Assembly (NCBI GenBank): GCA_963849305.1
Contig: CAWKGV010000003.1
Coordinates: 434,001 to 498,000, forward strand
From: CAWKGV01 sp963849305
GTDB lineage: Bacteria > Pseudomonadota > Alphaproteobacteria > Acetobacterales > Acetobacteraceae
DNA: 64,000 nucleotides
Reading direction: 5' to 3'
Shown here: one piece after another, positions 27,069 through 35,723 of the stretch
Layout: every line of letters starts with the position of its first letter
Position numbering within the stretch: position 1 is the first letter of the stretch
Program-made: the position numbers and the translations under genes
Notes under the pieces: generated by a model
Seen by the model: the letters and a program-made list of their open reading frames with translations, nothing else
Told to the model about the DNA's origin: nothing
The model's database searches: none

Positions 27069-28478
27069 TCAGTGCCCCGCGTGGCTGCCCGAGAAGTCCG
27101 GCGCTTGCAGACCGGAGGCTGCGAGCTGGCCGACCAGATCGGACTTTAGCCGTTCCAGCCCCTCGGGCGAGGTCGCCTCGGCGCGCGCGACCAGCACCGC
27201 TTGCGTGTTCGAGGCGCGCAACAGCCACCAGCCATCGTCGGTCAGCACCCGCACGCCGTCCGTCTCCGCCACCTTCGCGCCCTGCGAGCGCAGCCGGGCG
27301 GCGACTTCCTCGATCACCGCGAACTTGCGGCCTTCCTCGCAGTCGAAGCGCAGCTCCGGCGTGTTGACCACGTGCGGCAGCGCCTCGCGCACGGCGGAGA
27401 GCTTGCCGTCCATCCGGGCGACGATGCCGAGCGCGCGCACCGCCGCATAGAGCGCATCGTCAAAACCGTACCAGCGATCGGCGAAGAAGATGTGGCCCGA
27501 CATCTCGCCTGCGAGCGGCGCGCCGGTCTCGGCCATCTTCGCTTTGATCAGGCTGTGTCCGGTCTTCCACATCAGCGGCTTGCCACCGGCGCGCGCCACT
27601 TCGTCGAACAGCACCTGACTCGCCTTCACGTCGGCGATGATCGTGCCACCTGGGTGCCGCGCCAACACGTCGCGCGCGAGCACCACCAGCAGATAGTCGC
27701 CGAACAGGATCGCGCCCGAATCGTCCACCAACCCGATGCGATCGGCATCGCCGTCGAAGGCGATGCCGATATCCGCGCGGCGGGCGCGCACCTCCGCGAT
27801 GAGCTGTTCTAGGTTCTTGGGCACGGTGGGATCGGGATGATGCGCCGGAAATCGCCCGTCGATCGCACCGTTCAGCACGATATGCTCGCCCGGCAACGCC
27901 TTCACCAGCCGCGCCAGCACCTCGCCCGCCGCGCCATTACCGTTGTCCCAGACCACCTTGAGCTGGCGGTCCCCGCCGTCCCAATCCGCGAGCAGCCGAG
28001 CCACATAGTCGCCGGCCACATCGATCCGGCGATCGGTTCCCGGCGCCTCCGCCACCACGTCCCCGGCGGCGGCCTGGGCGCCGAGGTCGCGGATCTGCTG
28101 GCCAAAGAATGGCTTGCGGCCGAGCATCATCTTGAAGCCGTTGTAGTCGGACGGGTTGTGGCTGCCAGTGACCATCACCGCGCCGGAAGTCTCGCGGGTG
28201 GTCGCGGTGTAGTAGAGCATCGGCGTCGGCCCGCGGCCGATGCGCAGCACCTCCAGCCCGCATGCCTTTAGCCCATCGACGAGTGCCGCCTCCAATTCCG
28301 GGCTCGACAGCCGCCCGTCATAGCCGACCGCGACGGTCTTGCCGCCATTGCGCGCGACAATGCTGCCGAAGCAGCGGCCGATCGCGGCGGCGTCCGCCGG
28401 GTGCAGCGTCTGCCCGACGATGCCGCGGATGTCGTATTCGCGCAGCACCGTGGGGTCGAAGCGGTGGGAAAAGGCCAT
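27069..28478 (-). CDS. Phosphomannomutase/phosphoglucomutase
   Basis: Interconverts hexose 6- and 1-phosphates, supplying glucose-1-P or mannose-1-P for nucleotide sugars. The 469-residue protein has the catalytic phosphoserine loop VTGSHNPSDYNG, the magnesium loop FDGDADRIG, a sugar-specificity segment GEMSGHIFF and the phosphate-binding LLRASNTQ near the C-terminus. The SHNP and GEMSGH forms fit AlgC-type dual enzymes. The start at 28478 has AGGAGGG about 10 bases upstream. galU lies just upstream (19 bases), so product glucose-1-P can pass directly to GalU. Confidence 0.95.
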   Translation of the reverse strand: MAFSHRFDPTVLREYDIRGIVGQTLHPADAAAIGRCFGSIVARNGGKTVAVGYDGRLSSPELEAALVDGLKACGLEVLRIGRGPTPMLYYTATTRETSGAVMVTGSHNPSDYNGFKMMLGRKPFFGQQIRDLGAQAAAGDVVAEAPGTDRRIDVAGDYVARLLADWDGGDRQLKVVWDNGNGAAGEVLARLVKALPGEHIVLNGAIDGRFPAHHPDPTVPKNLEQLIAEVRARRADIGIAFDGDADRIGLVDDSGAILFGDYLLVVLARDVLARHPGGTIIADVKASQVLFDEVARAGGKPLMWKTGHSLIKAKMAETGAPLAGEMSGHIFFADRWYGFDDALYAAVRALGIVARMDGKLSAVREALPHVVNTPELRFDCEEGRKFAVIEEVAARLRSQGAKVAETDGVRVLTDDGWWLLRASNTQAVLVARAEATSPEGLERLKSDLVGQLAASGLQAPDFSGSHAGH

Positions 28479-28497
28479 CGGCGGTCGTCCCTCCTGC

Positions 28498-29385
28498 TTA
28501 AAACTCGTTGACGTAGGCCTTAAGGAAGCCGCGTACCGCGGGCGCGATATCGGGCCGCTTGAGCGCGAAGGCGATCTGCGCCTCCAAGAAACCCACCTTG
28601 TCGCCGCAGTCAAAGCGGCGGCCCTCGTAGCGCAGGCCGTGGAACGGCTGGCTACCGATCAGGCCGGCCATGCCGTCAGTGAGCTGCACCTCATTGCCCG
28701 CCCCGCGTTCCATGCGCGACAGCTCGCAAATGACCTCCGGCATCAGGACGTAACGGCCGATGATCGAGAGGTTCGAGGGCGCGTCCTCGGGTGCCGGCTT
28801 CTCGACCAGCCCGAGCACCTCCACCATCCGCCCGTCGTCGCGACCCGTGCGTAAGATGCCATAGCGAAGGGTGTGCTCGCGCGGTACCTCGGTGACCGCG
28901 ACCACGTTGCCGCCGGTGTCGCGGTAAACCTCGGCGAGCTGGCGCAGGCAGGGCGTGTCGGCCAGAACCAGGTCGTCGGGCAGCAGGATGGCGAACGGAT
29001 CGTCGCCAATGAAGGCGCGCGCGCACCAGATCGCGTGCCCCAGCCCGAGCGGCACCTGCTGGCGTACCGTCACCATCGAGCCGGGCTCGACCTGGGTATC
29101 GGCGAGCAAGGCGAGGGCATCCTGCTTGCCGCGCTCGCGCAACGTCGCCTCCAGTTCGAAGGCGATGTCGAAATGCTCGACCAGCGCGGTCTTGCCCCGG
29201 CCGGTGACCATGCAGAACTGCTCGATCCCGGCGGCGCGGGCTTCCTCGATCGCGTATTGGATCAGCGGCTTATCGACGATCGGCAGCATCTCCTTGGCCA
29301 TTGCCTTGGTGGCCGGAAGGAACCTGGTGCCGAGCCCCGCGACGGGAAGAACGGCCTTGCGCAGCGGCTTCATTCGGTTGGGCAC
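28498..29385 (-). CDS. galU: UTP-glucose-1-phosphate uridylyltransferase
   Basis: Makes UDP-glucose from glucose-1-phosphate and UTP. The 295-residue protein has the nucleotide-binding signature PVAGLGTRFLPATKAMAKEM with the conserved R and K, then DKPLIQYAIEEA, the FAILLPDDLV metal loop, VEKPAPEDAPSN, and a C-terminal GNEVQLTDG with YEGRRFDCGDK. It is first in a two-gene unit with the phosphohexomutase, supplying UDP-sugars for envelope polysaccharide. Confidence 0.97.
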   Translation of the reverse strand: MPNRMKPLRKAVLPVAGLGTRFLPATKAMAKEMLPIVDKPLIQYAIEEARAAGIEQFCMVTGRGKTALVEHFDIAFELEATLRERGKQDALALLADTQVEPGSMVTVRQQVPLGLGHAIWCARAFIGDDPFAILLPDDLVLADTPCLRQLAEVYRDTGGNVVAVTEVPREHTLRYGILRTGRDDGRMVEVLGLVEKPAPEDAPSNLSIIGRYVLMPEVICELSRMERGAGNEVQLTDGMAGLIGSQPFHGLRYEGRRFDCGDKVGFLEAQIAFALKRPDIAPAVRGFLKAYVNEF

Positions 29386-29497
29386 TCCTGAAAACGGCCG
29401 GCGCGACGGGGCCGACCAAGGGCGCGGCTAGCCATCACGGCCGCCGGGCGGAAATGTGGCGCCTTCGATCCTGCGAGTGAATGTCTTGACAATTGTT

Positions 29498-30019
29498 CTA
29501 CGCCCGGCGGCTGCCGCGCGCCATGCCCGCAAGCAGCACATCACGGGCCTGGTTGATCCGCGCGGCCAGCCAGTCCGACCCGCCGCCGTCCGGGTGGGTG
29601 GCGCGCATCAGGCGCCGATGCGCGGCCCGGATCTCGGCCTCGGTCGCGCCTGGGCGGAGGCCGAGCACCTGATACGCCTCCTCCGGGGTCATGTTGCCTC
29701 CGCGCGGCGGAGGGCGCGGGCCGGCGCCGGCCTGGCCCGCGGAGGCGCGCGAAGATCCCCCCGAGGCAGCTCCGGTCCTGGTCCCGCTCGGGTGGGCCGC
29801 GCGCCAGCGTTCCCAGATCAGGGGGCCGACCAGCGGCCCCGCAGCCAGGGCGATACCTTCCCGGCCGGTGAGCACCAGCAGCAGCGCGAGGCTGAGGCCC
29901 CCCAGCGCGAGTATCCAGGCGAACAACGATTTGATCGTGGTGACCGAGGCCCGCTCGAACGCGCGCAGCCCGCCCAGGAAGATGAATAGGGTGAAGCCGC
30001 CGAGGGCCAGCCAGAGCAT
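29498..30019 (-). CDS. Membrane-anchored J-domain protein
   Basis: About 173 residues. The N-terminal half has two hydrophobic segments (MLWLALGGFTLFIFLGGL and LFAWILALGGLSLALLLVL), followed by a proline/glycine-rich linker. The C-terminal J domain (EEAYQVLGLRPGATEAEIRAAHRRL) contains the HPD motif in ATHPDGGGSD. The C-terminal J-domain layout and HPDGGGSDWLAARIN resemble the Tim14/Pam18-like family of alphaproteobacteria, which would recruit DnaK to the membrane. The start is uncertain; ATGs at 30055 and 30079 are in frame. Confidence 0.8.
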   Translation of the reverse strand: MLWLALGGFTLFIFLGGLRAFERASVTTIKSLFAWILALGGLSLALLLVLTGREGIALAAGPLVGPLIWERWRAAHPSGTRTGAASGGSSRASAGQAGAGPRPPPRGGNMTPEEAYQVLGLRPGATEAEIRAAHRRLMRATHPDGGGSDWLAARINQARDVLLAGMARGSRRA

Positions 30020-30307
30020 GGGCGAGCGGTGTCCGCTGATGGGCAAGGTTAACATACGCCGCCCGGCACTCCGTCTCAATCCCGGCCGGCACTGCCGCCC
30101 TAGCTTGACGACGCGGACGAACTGCTGACCGCTGCCACGTATCGTCAGCCATACCTAGACCGGAACCCTAGTGGGCGCTCAAACTCGGCCGCGACCGCCT
30201 TTAACTCCGGCTCGGCACGAGCGCGCGGACGAGGCAAGGGCGCGCCTGCGAGAGATCGGGCACGGCAACCAACCTCAACCGCACGCAGAGAAGCGAGGGA
30301 GAGTCCG

Positions 30308-31093
30308 ATGAGTTTGGGCGGCAAAGTAGCTCTTGTGACTGGTTCGACCAGCGGCATCGGCCTTGGGATTGCCCGTGTGCTCGCGAGCCAGGGCGCCGAC
30401 GTCATGCTCAACGGCTTCGGGAATGCCGATGAAATCGAGGCCCTGCGCGCCGGCATCGGGGCGGAGTTCGCCGTGCGCGCATCCTATAGCGGTGCCGACC
30501 TGTCGCGCCCCGACCAGATCGCCGAGATGGTGAGCCAGGCGCAACAGCAGCTTGGATCGCTGGACATCCTGGTCAACAACGCAGGCATTCAGTTCACCGC
30601 GTCGATCGAGGAATTCCCGGTCGAGAGGTGGGACGCGGTCATCGCGATCAACCTGTCCGGCGTCTTTCACGCGATGCGAGCCGCGATCCCGGGCATGAAG
30701 GCAAAGGGGTGGGGACGCATCATCAACATCGCTTCCGCGCACGGGCTGGTCGCCAGCGTCCAGAAGGCCGCTTACGTCGCGGCGAAGCACGGCGTCCTCG
30801 GCCTGACCAAGGTCGCCGCCTTGGAACTCGCGAATTCCGGGGTGACTGTCAACGCCATCTGTCCGGGATGGGTGATGACGCCGCTGGTCGAGAAGCAGCT
30901 TCGCGACCGGGCGCGGCAGAATGGCACGGATGTGACGACGGAGGAGCGCCAGCTCCTGGCGGAGAAGCAGCCGATGTCCCAGTTCACGACGCCCGAGCAG
31001 ATCGGCGCGCTCGCGGCCTTTCTGTGCTCCGACCAGGCCAAGACGATCACGGGCGCTCCGCTCTCGATCGATGGCGGGTGGGTGGCCCAGTAG
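30308..31093 (+). CDS. 3-hydroxybutyrate dehydrogenase (SDR family)
   Basis: A 261-residue SDR, probably D-3-hydroxybutyrate dehydrogenase, interconverting 3-hydroxybutyrate and acetoacetate with NAD in polyhydroxybutyrate or ketone-body metabolism. The cofactor loop is TGSTSGIGLGIA, the NNAG motif is VNNAGIQ, and the catalytic motif is YVAAKHG. The specificity region AICPGWVMTPLVEKQL and the TEERQLLAEKQP loop are typical of BdhA rather than of generic SDRs. A stand-alone gene; 288 bases upstream show no other gene. Confidence 0.88.
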   Translation: MSLGGKVALVTGSTSGIGLGIARVLASQGADVMLNGFGNADEIEALRAGIGAEFAVRASYSGADLSRPDQIAEMVSQAQQQLGSLDILVNNAGIQFTASIEEFPVERWDAVIAINLSGVFHAMRAAIPGMKAKGWGRIINIASAHGLVASVQKAAYVAAKHGVLGLTKVAALELANSGVTVNAICPGWVMTPLVEKQLRDRARQNGTDVTTEERQLLAEKQPMSQFTTPEQIGALAAFLCSDQAKTITGAPLSIDGGWVAQ

Positions 31094-31156
31094 GCGCGGT
31101 CTGCCTGGTCACGCGCGCGTGGGGCGCTGGGGCGTCCTGGGCGGGTTGGTGGCGGG

Positions 31157-31903
31157 TCACATCGCGTTGGCGATGGTCCCGGCGGCGGTTCGGGTGCCGC
31201 GCCGGCCCGGATCGGGCAGCGCGTCCGCCGCCGGCCAGGACTGCTCCAGCAGCACACGGGTCGTTAACTCGAGGTGCTGGGTCATGAGCGCTCTGGCGCG
31301 CCCGGGGTCGCGGGCGAGGGCGGCCTCCATGATGTCTTGGTGCTCGCGGTTTAGGTCGCGCGTGATCCGCGCGAGCGGCACCGACAGGCGCCGGTACCGC
31401 TCGGTCTGGGCATAGAGGATCCCCCGCAGCCGCAGCAGCCATGGGCTGTCGCACCCGCCGACCAAGGCCTCGTGATAGGCGGCGTGGGCCGCGGACCACG
31501 CTTCGTTCATGCGTTGCGGATCGTCCGGCTCGCGCTCCGGGGTGCGCGATAGGCGATGGAAGGCCGCGACGAGGTGCGACTCCCAGCCGACATCGCCGAC
31601 GGCGATGGCGCGCTCCAGGCACATCCCCTCGATTTGGGCGCGGACCTCCGTCAGATCCCGCAGCTCCTCGGCCGAGATCGGGGCCACGCGGAAGCCGCGC
31701 TGCGGTTCAGCGACGACCAGCCCCTCGGAGGTTAGCCGGGACAGCGCCTCCCGCACGGCGCTGAGGCTGACCGAAAGGGCTTGGCACAGCTCGGCGATCT
31801 TCAGGCGCGCTCCGGGCTGTAGCCGGCAAGCCAACAGGTCGGCGCGGAGGCGCTCGTAGGCGTTCTGGGTGAGGCTGGAGGTGGCCGGGGTGAAGCGGGA
31901 CAT
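31157..31903 (-). CDS. GntR family transcriptional regulator (FCD domain)
   Basis: A 248-residue DNA-binding protein. The N-terminal winged helix (AYERLRADLLACRLQPGARL, then IAELCQALSVSLSAVREALS) is the GntR fold, with a recognition helix around SLSAVREAL. The C-terminal all-helical FCD ligand domain (LTEVRAQIEG, AAHAAYHEALVGG, EHQDIMEAALARDP) has the Asp/His pattern that binds a metal and carboxylate ligands. It is divergent from the seven-gene aromatic cluster starting at 32046, whose promoter lies in the shared 142-base gap, so it is the likely repressor of that cluster. Confidence 0.9.
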   Translation of the reverse strand: MSRFTPATSSLTQNAYERLRADLLACRLQPGARLKIAELCQALSVSLSAVREALSRLTSEGLVVAEPQRGFRVAPISAEELRDLTEVRAQIEGMCLERAIAVGDVGWESHLVAAFHRLSRTPEREPDDPQRMNEAWSAAHAAYHEALVGGCDSPWLLRLRGILYAQTERYRRLSVPLARITRDLNREHQDIMEAALARDPGRARALMTQHLELTTRVLLEQSWPAADALPDPGRRGTRTAAGTIANAM

Positions 31904-31964
31904 GGACCGAACTTAGCGCGTTTCGGCCCGGAAAACCATAACCCCATCGAAAATAGATTTTTGG

Positions 31965-31993
31965 TTGACTAGTGGATTTGGGCGGGGTAGTTA
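31965..31993 (+). promoter_or_regulatory. Putative promoter of the aromatic/transhydroxylase cluster
   Basis: TTGACT (31965-31970) and TAGTTA (31988-31993) are spaced by 17 bases, a good sigma-70 layout, about 45 bases upstream of a GGAGGAG ribosome-binding site and the first gene. The surrounding region (31940-31975) is AT-rich compared with its neighbours and would be the place for the GntR operator. Confidence 0.5.
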
Positions 31994-32045
31994 AGCGGGC
32001 AGATCGCCGCGGTAGTCCGCGCAGAACCAGTCGGGGGAGGAGCAC

Positions 32046-32915
32046 ATGCGTTTCGCGGCATATCGGCAGAACGGTATCGAGGGGCTGGCCGCTGCCGAGG
32101 GCGACGGCCCCTTCCACGGCTACGCCGCCACCGACAGCCGGCACCCCGGCAGCCTGGCCGGCCTCATCGCACGCGGGAGCGAGCATCTTCTCGCCGCCGG
32201 CCGTGCCCTGCTCGCAGGCCCGGAGATCGACCTCGGCGCCGTTGCGTTGCTGCCGCCGCTACCGGCGCCGGGCAAGATCGTCTGCATCGGTCTCAACTAT
32301 GCCGACCACTCCGCCGAGAGCGGGTTCAAAGTGCCGGATTATCCCACGGTTTTCGGCCGCTTCGCCTCAAGCTTGATCGGCCATGGCGCGCCCATCGTCC
32401 GCCCTCGCGTCTCCGAGCAACTGGACTATGAGGGCGAGTTCGTCGCCGTCATCGGCCGCGGCGGCCGCCGCATCCCGAAGGCGCGCGCGCTCGAGCATGT
32501 CGTTGCTTATTCCCTGTTCAACGACGCCTCGATCCGGGACTACCAGTTCAAGGCTCCGCAGTGGACGGTCGGCAAGAACTTCGACGACACTGGCGCCTTT
32601 GGACCCACTCTCGTGACCGCCGATGAATTGCCGCCCGGCTGCAGAGGGCTGCGGCTGCAGACGCGGCTGAACGGCGAAGTCGTGCAGAGCGCCTCGACCG
32701 ACGATTTGGTTTTCGACGTGGCCACGCTCGTCTCCGTGCTCAGCGAGGCGTTCACCTTTGATGCCGGCGACATCATCGTCACCGGCACGCCCTCGGGCGT
32801 GGGGCTCGCGCGCGAGCCGCCGTTGTGGATGAAGCCCGGCGACGTATGCGAGGTGGAGCTTGAGGGCTTGGGGGTGCTCAGCAACCCAATTATCGACCAG
32901 ACCGAGGCAGCATAA
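32046..32915 (+). CDS. Fumarylacetoacetate hydrolase family protein
   Basis: A 289-residue FAH-fold enzyme that hydrolyses or decarboxylates a ring-cleavage product. The family core is clear: IVCIGLNYADHSAESG, the metal-binding LDYEGEFVAVIGRGGR, VVAYSLFNDASIRDYQ, NFDDTGAFGPTLVT, and the final ITGTPSGVG-like ITVTGTPSGVG region (IIVTGTPSGVG). It is the first gene downstream of the promoter opposite the GntR regulator. In this operon it would act after the extradiol dioxygenase, on an acylpyruvate-type product. The exact substrate is unknown. Confidence 0.9.
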   Translation: MRFAAYRQNGIEGLAAAEGDGPFHGYAATDSRHPGSLAGLIARGSEHLLAAGRALLAGPEIDLGAVALLPPLPAPGKIVCIGLNYADHSAESGFKVPDYPTVFGRFASSLIGHGAPIVRPRVSEQLDYEGEFVAVIGRGGRRIPKARALEHVVAYSLFNDASIRDYQFKAPQWTVGKNFDDTGAFGPTLVTADELPPGCRGLRLQTRLNGEVVQSASTDDLVFDVATLVSVLSEAFTFDAGDIIVTGTPSGVGLAREPPLWMKPGDVCEVELEGLGVLSNPIIDQTEAA

Positions 32916-32943
32916 CGACAGCCTGACGCGAGGAGGAATTCCG

Positions 32944-33933
32944 ATGACCCAGATAGGTGGATTTATTCCGCCCACCCGCCGGCCGAACGCGCTGGGTGTC
33001 CACTCGCTGGACCATTTCAATCTAGCGGTCCCCAATCTGGAGGAGGCGCGCCGCTTCTATACCTCGTTCGGGCTCGACGTCCGCGAACAGCAGGACGGGC
33101 TCGCGCTCTTCACGTTGGACCACCCGCACCGCTGGGGGACGCTCAGGGAAGGGCCTAGAAAGGCGCTCGGATATCTCTCCTTCGGCATCTTCGATGACGA
33201 CGTGCAGCGGTTCCGGGAGCGGCTGGACCAAGCAGGCATTCAACGCCTCGATCCACCGCCCGGTCTCGAGAGCAATGGGATTTGGTTCCGAGATTGCAAC
33301 GGCATTTTGGTCGAGCTGAGGGTGGCGGAGAAGTCGTCCCCCAGCGCGAAGTCAGAGGTCAGCAATCCTTCCGCTGCGGCCGGGACGCGCGGCGCGCCGA
33401 TGCGCGGGACCACACAGGAGGTTCGGCCGCGCCGGATGGCTCACGTCCTGATGTTCGTGCGCGATGTCCCCGAGTCCATCAAGTTCTATTCCGACGTGCT
33501 CGGTTTGCGGCTATCCGACGAATCCGCCGGCGTGATCGCATTCATGCACGGAGTTCATGGCAGCGATCATCACATGGTCGCCTTCGCCAAGTCCAGCGCG
33601 CCGGGATTCCATCATTGCAGTTGGGATGTCGGCTCGATCCAGGACATCGGCCTTGGCGCGATGCACATGGCCGATTGCGGTTTCTCGAAGGGCTGGGGCC
33701 TCGGGCGGCACGTGCTTGGTTCCAACTACTTTCATTATGTGCGCGATCCGTGGGGCAGCTACGCGGAGTACTCCTCCGACATTGACTACATCCCGGTTGA
33801 GATGGACTGGAAGGGCGAGTCTCATCCCATGGAAAACAGCTTCTATCTATGGGGGCCGGAGCCGCCGGAAGACTTCGCCTTCAATCACGAGGCATCGCCC
33901 GAGGCTCGAACCCCCGCCGGCGCTATTAGCTGA
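32944..33933 (+). CDS. Two-domain VOC extradiol ring-cleavage dioxygenase
   Basis: A 329-residue protein with two vicinal-oxygen-chelate domains, about residues 15-120 (SLDHFNLAVPNLEEARRFY) and 155-290 (RMAHVLMFVRDVPESIKFYSDVLG). Iron ligands of type I extradiol dioxygenases are visible: His in MAHV, His in GFHHCSWDVG and Glu in YAEYSSDIDY. The C-terminal YVRDPWGSYAEY pattern is that of catechol-2,3-dioxygenase relatives. It would open a hydroxylated aromatic ring next to its hydroxyls. Start at the ATG at 32944 with AGGAGG upstream. It stands between the FAH hydrolase and an MhpA-like hydroxylase. Confidence 0.9.
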   Translation: MTQIGGFIPPTRRPNALGVHSLDHFNLAVPNLEEARRFYTSFGLDVREQQDGLALFTLDHPHRWGTLREGPRKALGYLSFGIFDDDVQRFRERLDQAGIQRLDPPPGLESNGIWFRDCNGILVELRVAEKSSPSAKSEVSNPSAAAGTRGAPMRGTTQEVRPRRMAHVLMFVRDVPESIKFYSDVLGLRLSDESAGVIAFMHGVHGSDHHMVAFAKSSAPGFHHCSWDVGSIQDIGLGAMHMADCGFSKGWGLGRHVLGSNYFHYVRDPWGSYAEYSSDIDYIPVEMDWKGESHPMENSFYLWGPEPPEDFAFNHEASPEARTPAGAIS

Positions 33934-34012
33934 TTCTATCACCCGCAAGTGCGGCTCGGCGGGACCCGTTATCCCGCCGAAGCGACAGCACGAAACCGGA
34001 AACGGATCCCCG

Positions 34013-35668
34013 ATGACCGACACCATCTCCGACGTCCTCATCGTGGGCTATGGCCCAGTCGGCAAGACGTTCGCGACCATGCTGGGACGGCTCGGCCGCT
34101 CGGTCGCGGTGTACGAGCGCTGGCCCGAAATCTACCCGCTGCCGCGTGCGGTCTGTATCGACCATGAACTCTATCGCGTCCTGTTCGCCATCGGCTTCGG
34201 CGAGGATTTGATACGACTCACGCGTCCGGCACCCCGCTACCAGTGGTTCAACGCTGATTGGGACGAACTCCTATGCATCGGCTGGACAGCGGAGTCCGTC
34301 TCAGGGGGCGCCGAGACCAACTTCGTGCACCAGCCCAGTCTCGAAGCGGCGATGGACCGCGCAGCCCGCTCACAGCAAACGGTGGAACTCAATCTCGGCT
34401 GGGAGGCCGTGGGCATCGAGCAACATGCCGATCATGTAGCGCTGACCCTGAAGCACATGGAGACCGGCGAAATCCGTGTCGCGCGCGGCCGATACCTGAT
34501 CGGCGCGGACGGGGCGAACAGCATGGTGCGCCAGGCTGCCGGCATAGACCGCGAGGATCGTGGTTTCGAAGCCGACTGGCTGGTTGTCGATATGGAATTG
34601 AATGAAGGGGTGGTGCTCGACATTCCCGCTTGCGGACAGTACTGCAACCCGGAGCGCCCGACCACGATCGTCCCCGGCGGCGTGCATGAAGGCCGCATCT
34701 GCCGGCGTTGGGAGTTCATGCGCCTGCCGCACGAGCAGTTGCAGGATCTGCAGAGCACGGATTTTGTCTGGTCGCTGATGGAACGGTGGGTGCGTCCGGA
34801 CCAGGCAACGCTCATTCGGCACGCGGTCTACACGTTCCGCGGTCTGATCGCCGAGGATTGGCGTCGGGGCCGCATGCTTCTCGTTGGGGATGCTGCCCAT
34901 CTCATGCCGCCCTTCATGGGACAGGGCATGTGCGCCGGTTTGCGCGACGACTGGAATCTCGCCTGGAAACTGAACATGGTACTGGAGGACAAGGCCGACG
35001 CCAGTTTGCTCGACACGTACACATCCGAGCGCCGGCCGCATGTCAGCCAGGTCGTCGATCTGTCCATTTATCTCGGCAAGATCATTTGCGTGCCGGACCC
35101 CGCGGAGGCGGCTGCGCGCGATCGCGCCTATCTTGAAGGCACAGCTCCGCCACCTCCACCCTTCCCGCACCTCACGGATGGACTTCTGCACCGGGGAGCC
35201 GACAACCAACCGCTGCTTCCCGCCGGCTTGCTGGGACCGCACGGCCGCGTCTTCTACCAGGGCCGCGAGGGCCGCTGGGACGATCTCGTGGGCTTGGGCT
35301 TCACCGTCATGACGGTGGATGCGGAGCCTCGGCGAGCTCTGCGAGAGGACCAACTCCAGGCTCTCGATCAGCTCGGCGCAAAGATGGTCCGCCTCAGGCC
35401 TATTCGCGGGCTAGACCCGGATGCAGCCGTCGATCTCGACGCGAAATACCTGCCGTTCATGCTGGAGAAGGGCATCCGGGCGATGATCACCCGCCCAGAT
35501 TTCTATGTCTTCGGTGGCGTCAGAGACCGCGAGGACCTGCCCAAGCTGGTGGAACTCACTGCTGAGCAGTCTCCGAGCGCACGGCTGGAAGCGAGCTGCC
35601 GCCGACGGCGATCGGAGATGGTGAGTTGCGGGCTTAAGGCCGTGGCGAAGATTTTGCTGGAAGTCTAG
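34013..35668 (+). CDS. FAD-dependent aromatic hydroxylase, MhpA-like
   Basis: A 551-residue class A flavoprotein monooxygenase. The FAD-binding loop is VLIVGYGPVGKTFATMLGRLG with YERWPEIYPLPRAV after it. The DG motif is GRYLIGADGANSMVRQ, and the GD motif is MLLVGDAAHLMPPFMGQGMC. The last about 150 residues are a thioredoxin-like C-terminal domain, as in 3-(3-hydroxyphenyl)propionate hydroxylase. It would add a hydroxyl to a phenolic ring using NAD(P)H and O2. ATG at 34013; the open frame upstream overlaps the dioxygenase gene and is not used. Confidence 0.9.
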   Translation: MTDTISDVLIVGYGPVGKTFATMLGRLGRSVAVYERWPEIYPLPRAVCIDHELYRVLFAIGFGEDLIRLTRPAPRYQWFNADWDELLCIGWTAESVSGGAETNFVHQPSLEAAMDRAARSQQTVELNLGWEAVGIEQHADHVALTLKHMETGEIRVARGRYLIGADGANSMVRQAAGIDREDRGFEADWLVVDMELNEGVVLDIPACGQYCNPERPTTIVPGGVHEGRICRRWEFMRLPHEQLQDLQSTDFVWSLMERWVRPDQATLIRHAVYTFRGLIAEDWRRGRMLLVGDAAHLMPPFMGQGMCAGLRDDWNLAWKLNMVLEDKADASLLDTYTSERRPHVSQVVDLSIYLGKIICVPDPAEAAARDRAYLEGTAPPPPPFPHLTDGLLHRGADNQPLLPAGLLGPHGRVFYQGREGRWDDLVGLGFTVMTVDAEPRRALREDQLQALDQLGAKMVRLRPIRGLDPDAAVDLDAKYLPFMLEKGIRAMITRPDFYVFGGVRDREDLPKLVELTAEQSPSARLEASCRRRRSEMVSCGLKAVAKILLEV

Positions 35669-35723
35669 CGGAGCGAAGCACTCGATCTGGCGCCTTGCTT
35701 CAAGCTGATTACGGGAGGAAATG

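Noticed and set aside
33557..34012. In-frame upstream extension of the MhpA-like hydroxylase into the dioxygenase gene
   Set aside because: It overlaps the extradiol dioxygenase in another frame and gives a basic, low-complexity peptide. The family start MTDTISDVLIVGYGPVG is at 34013.
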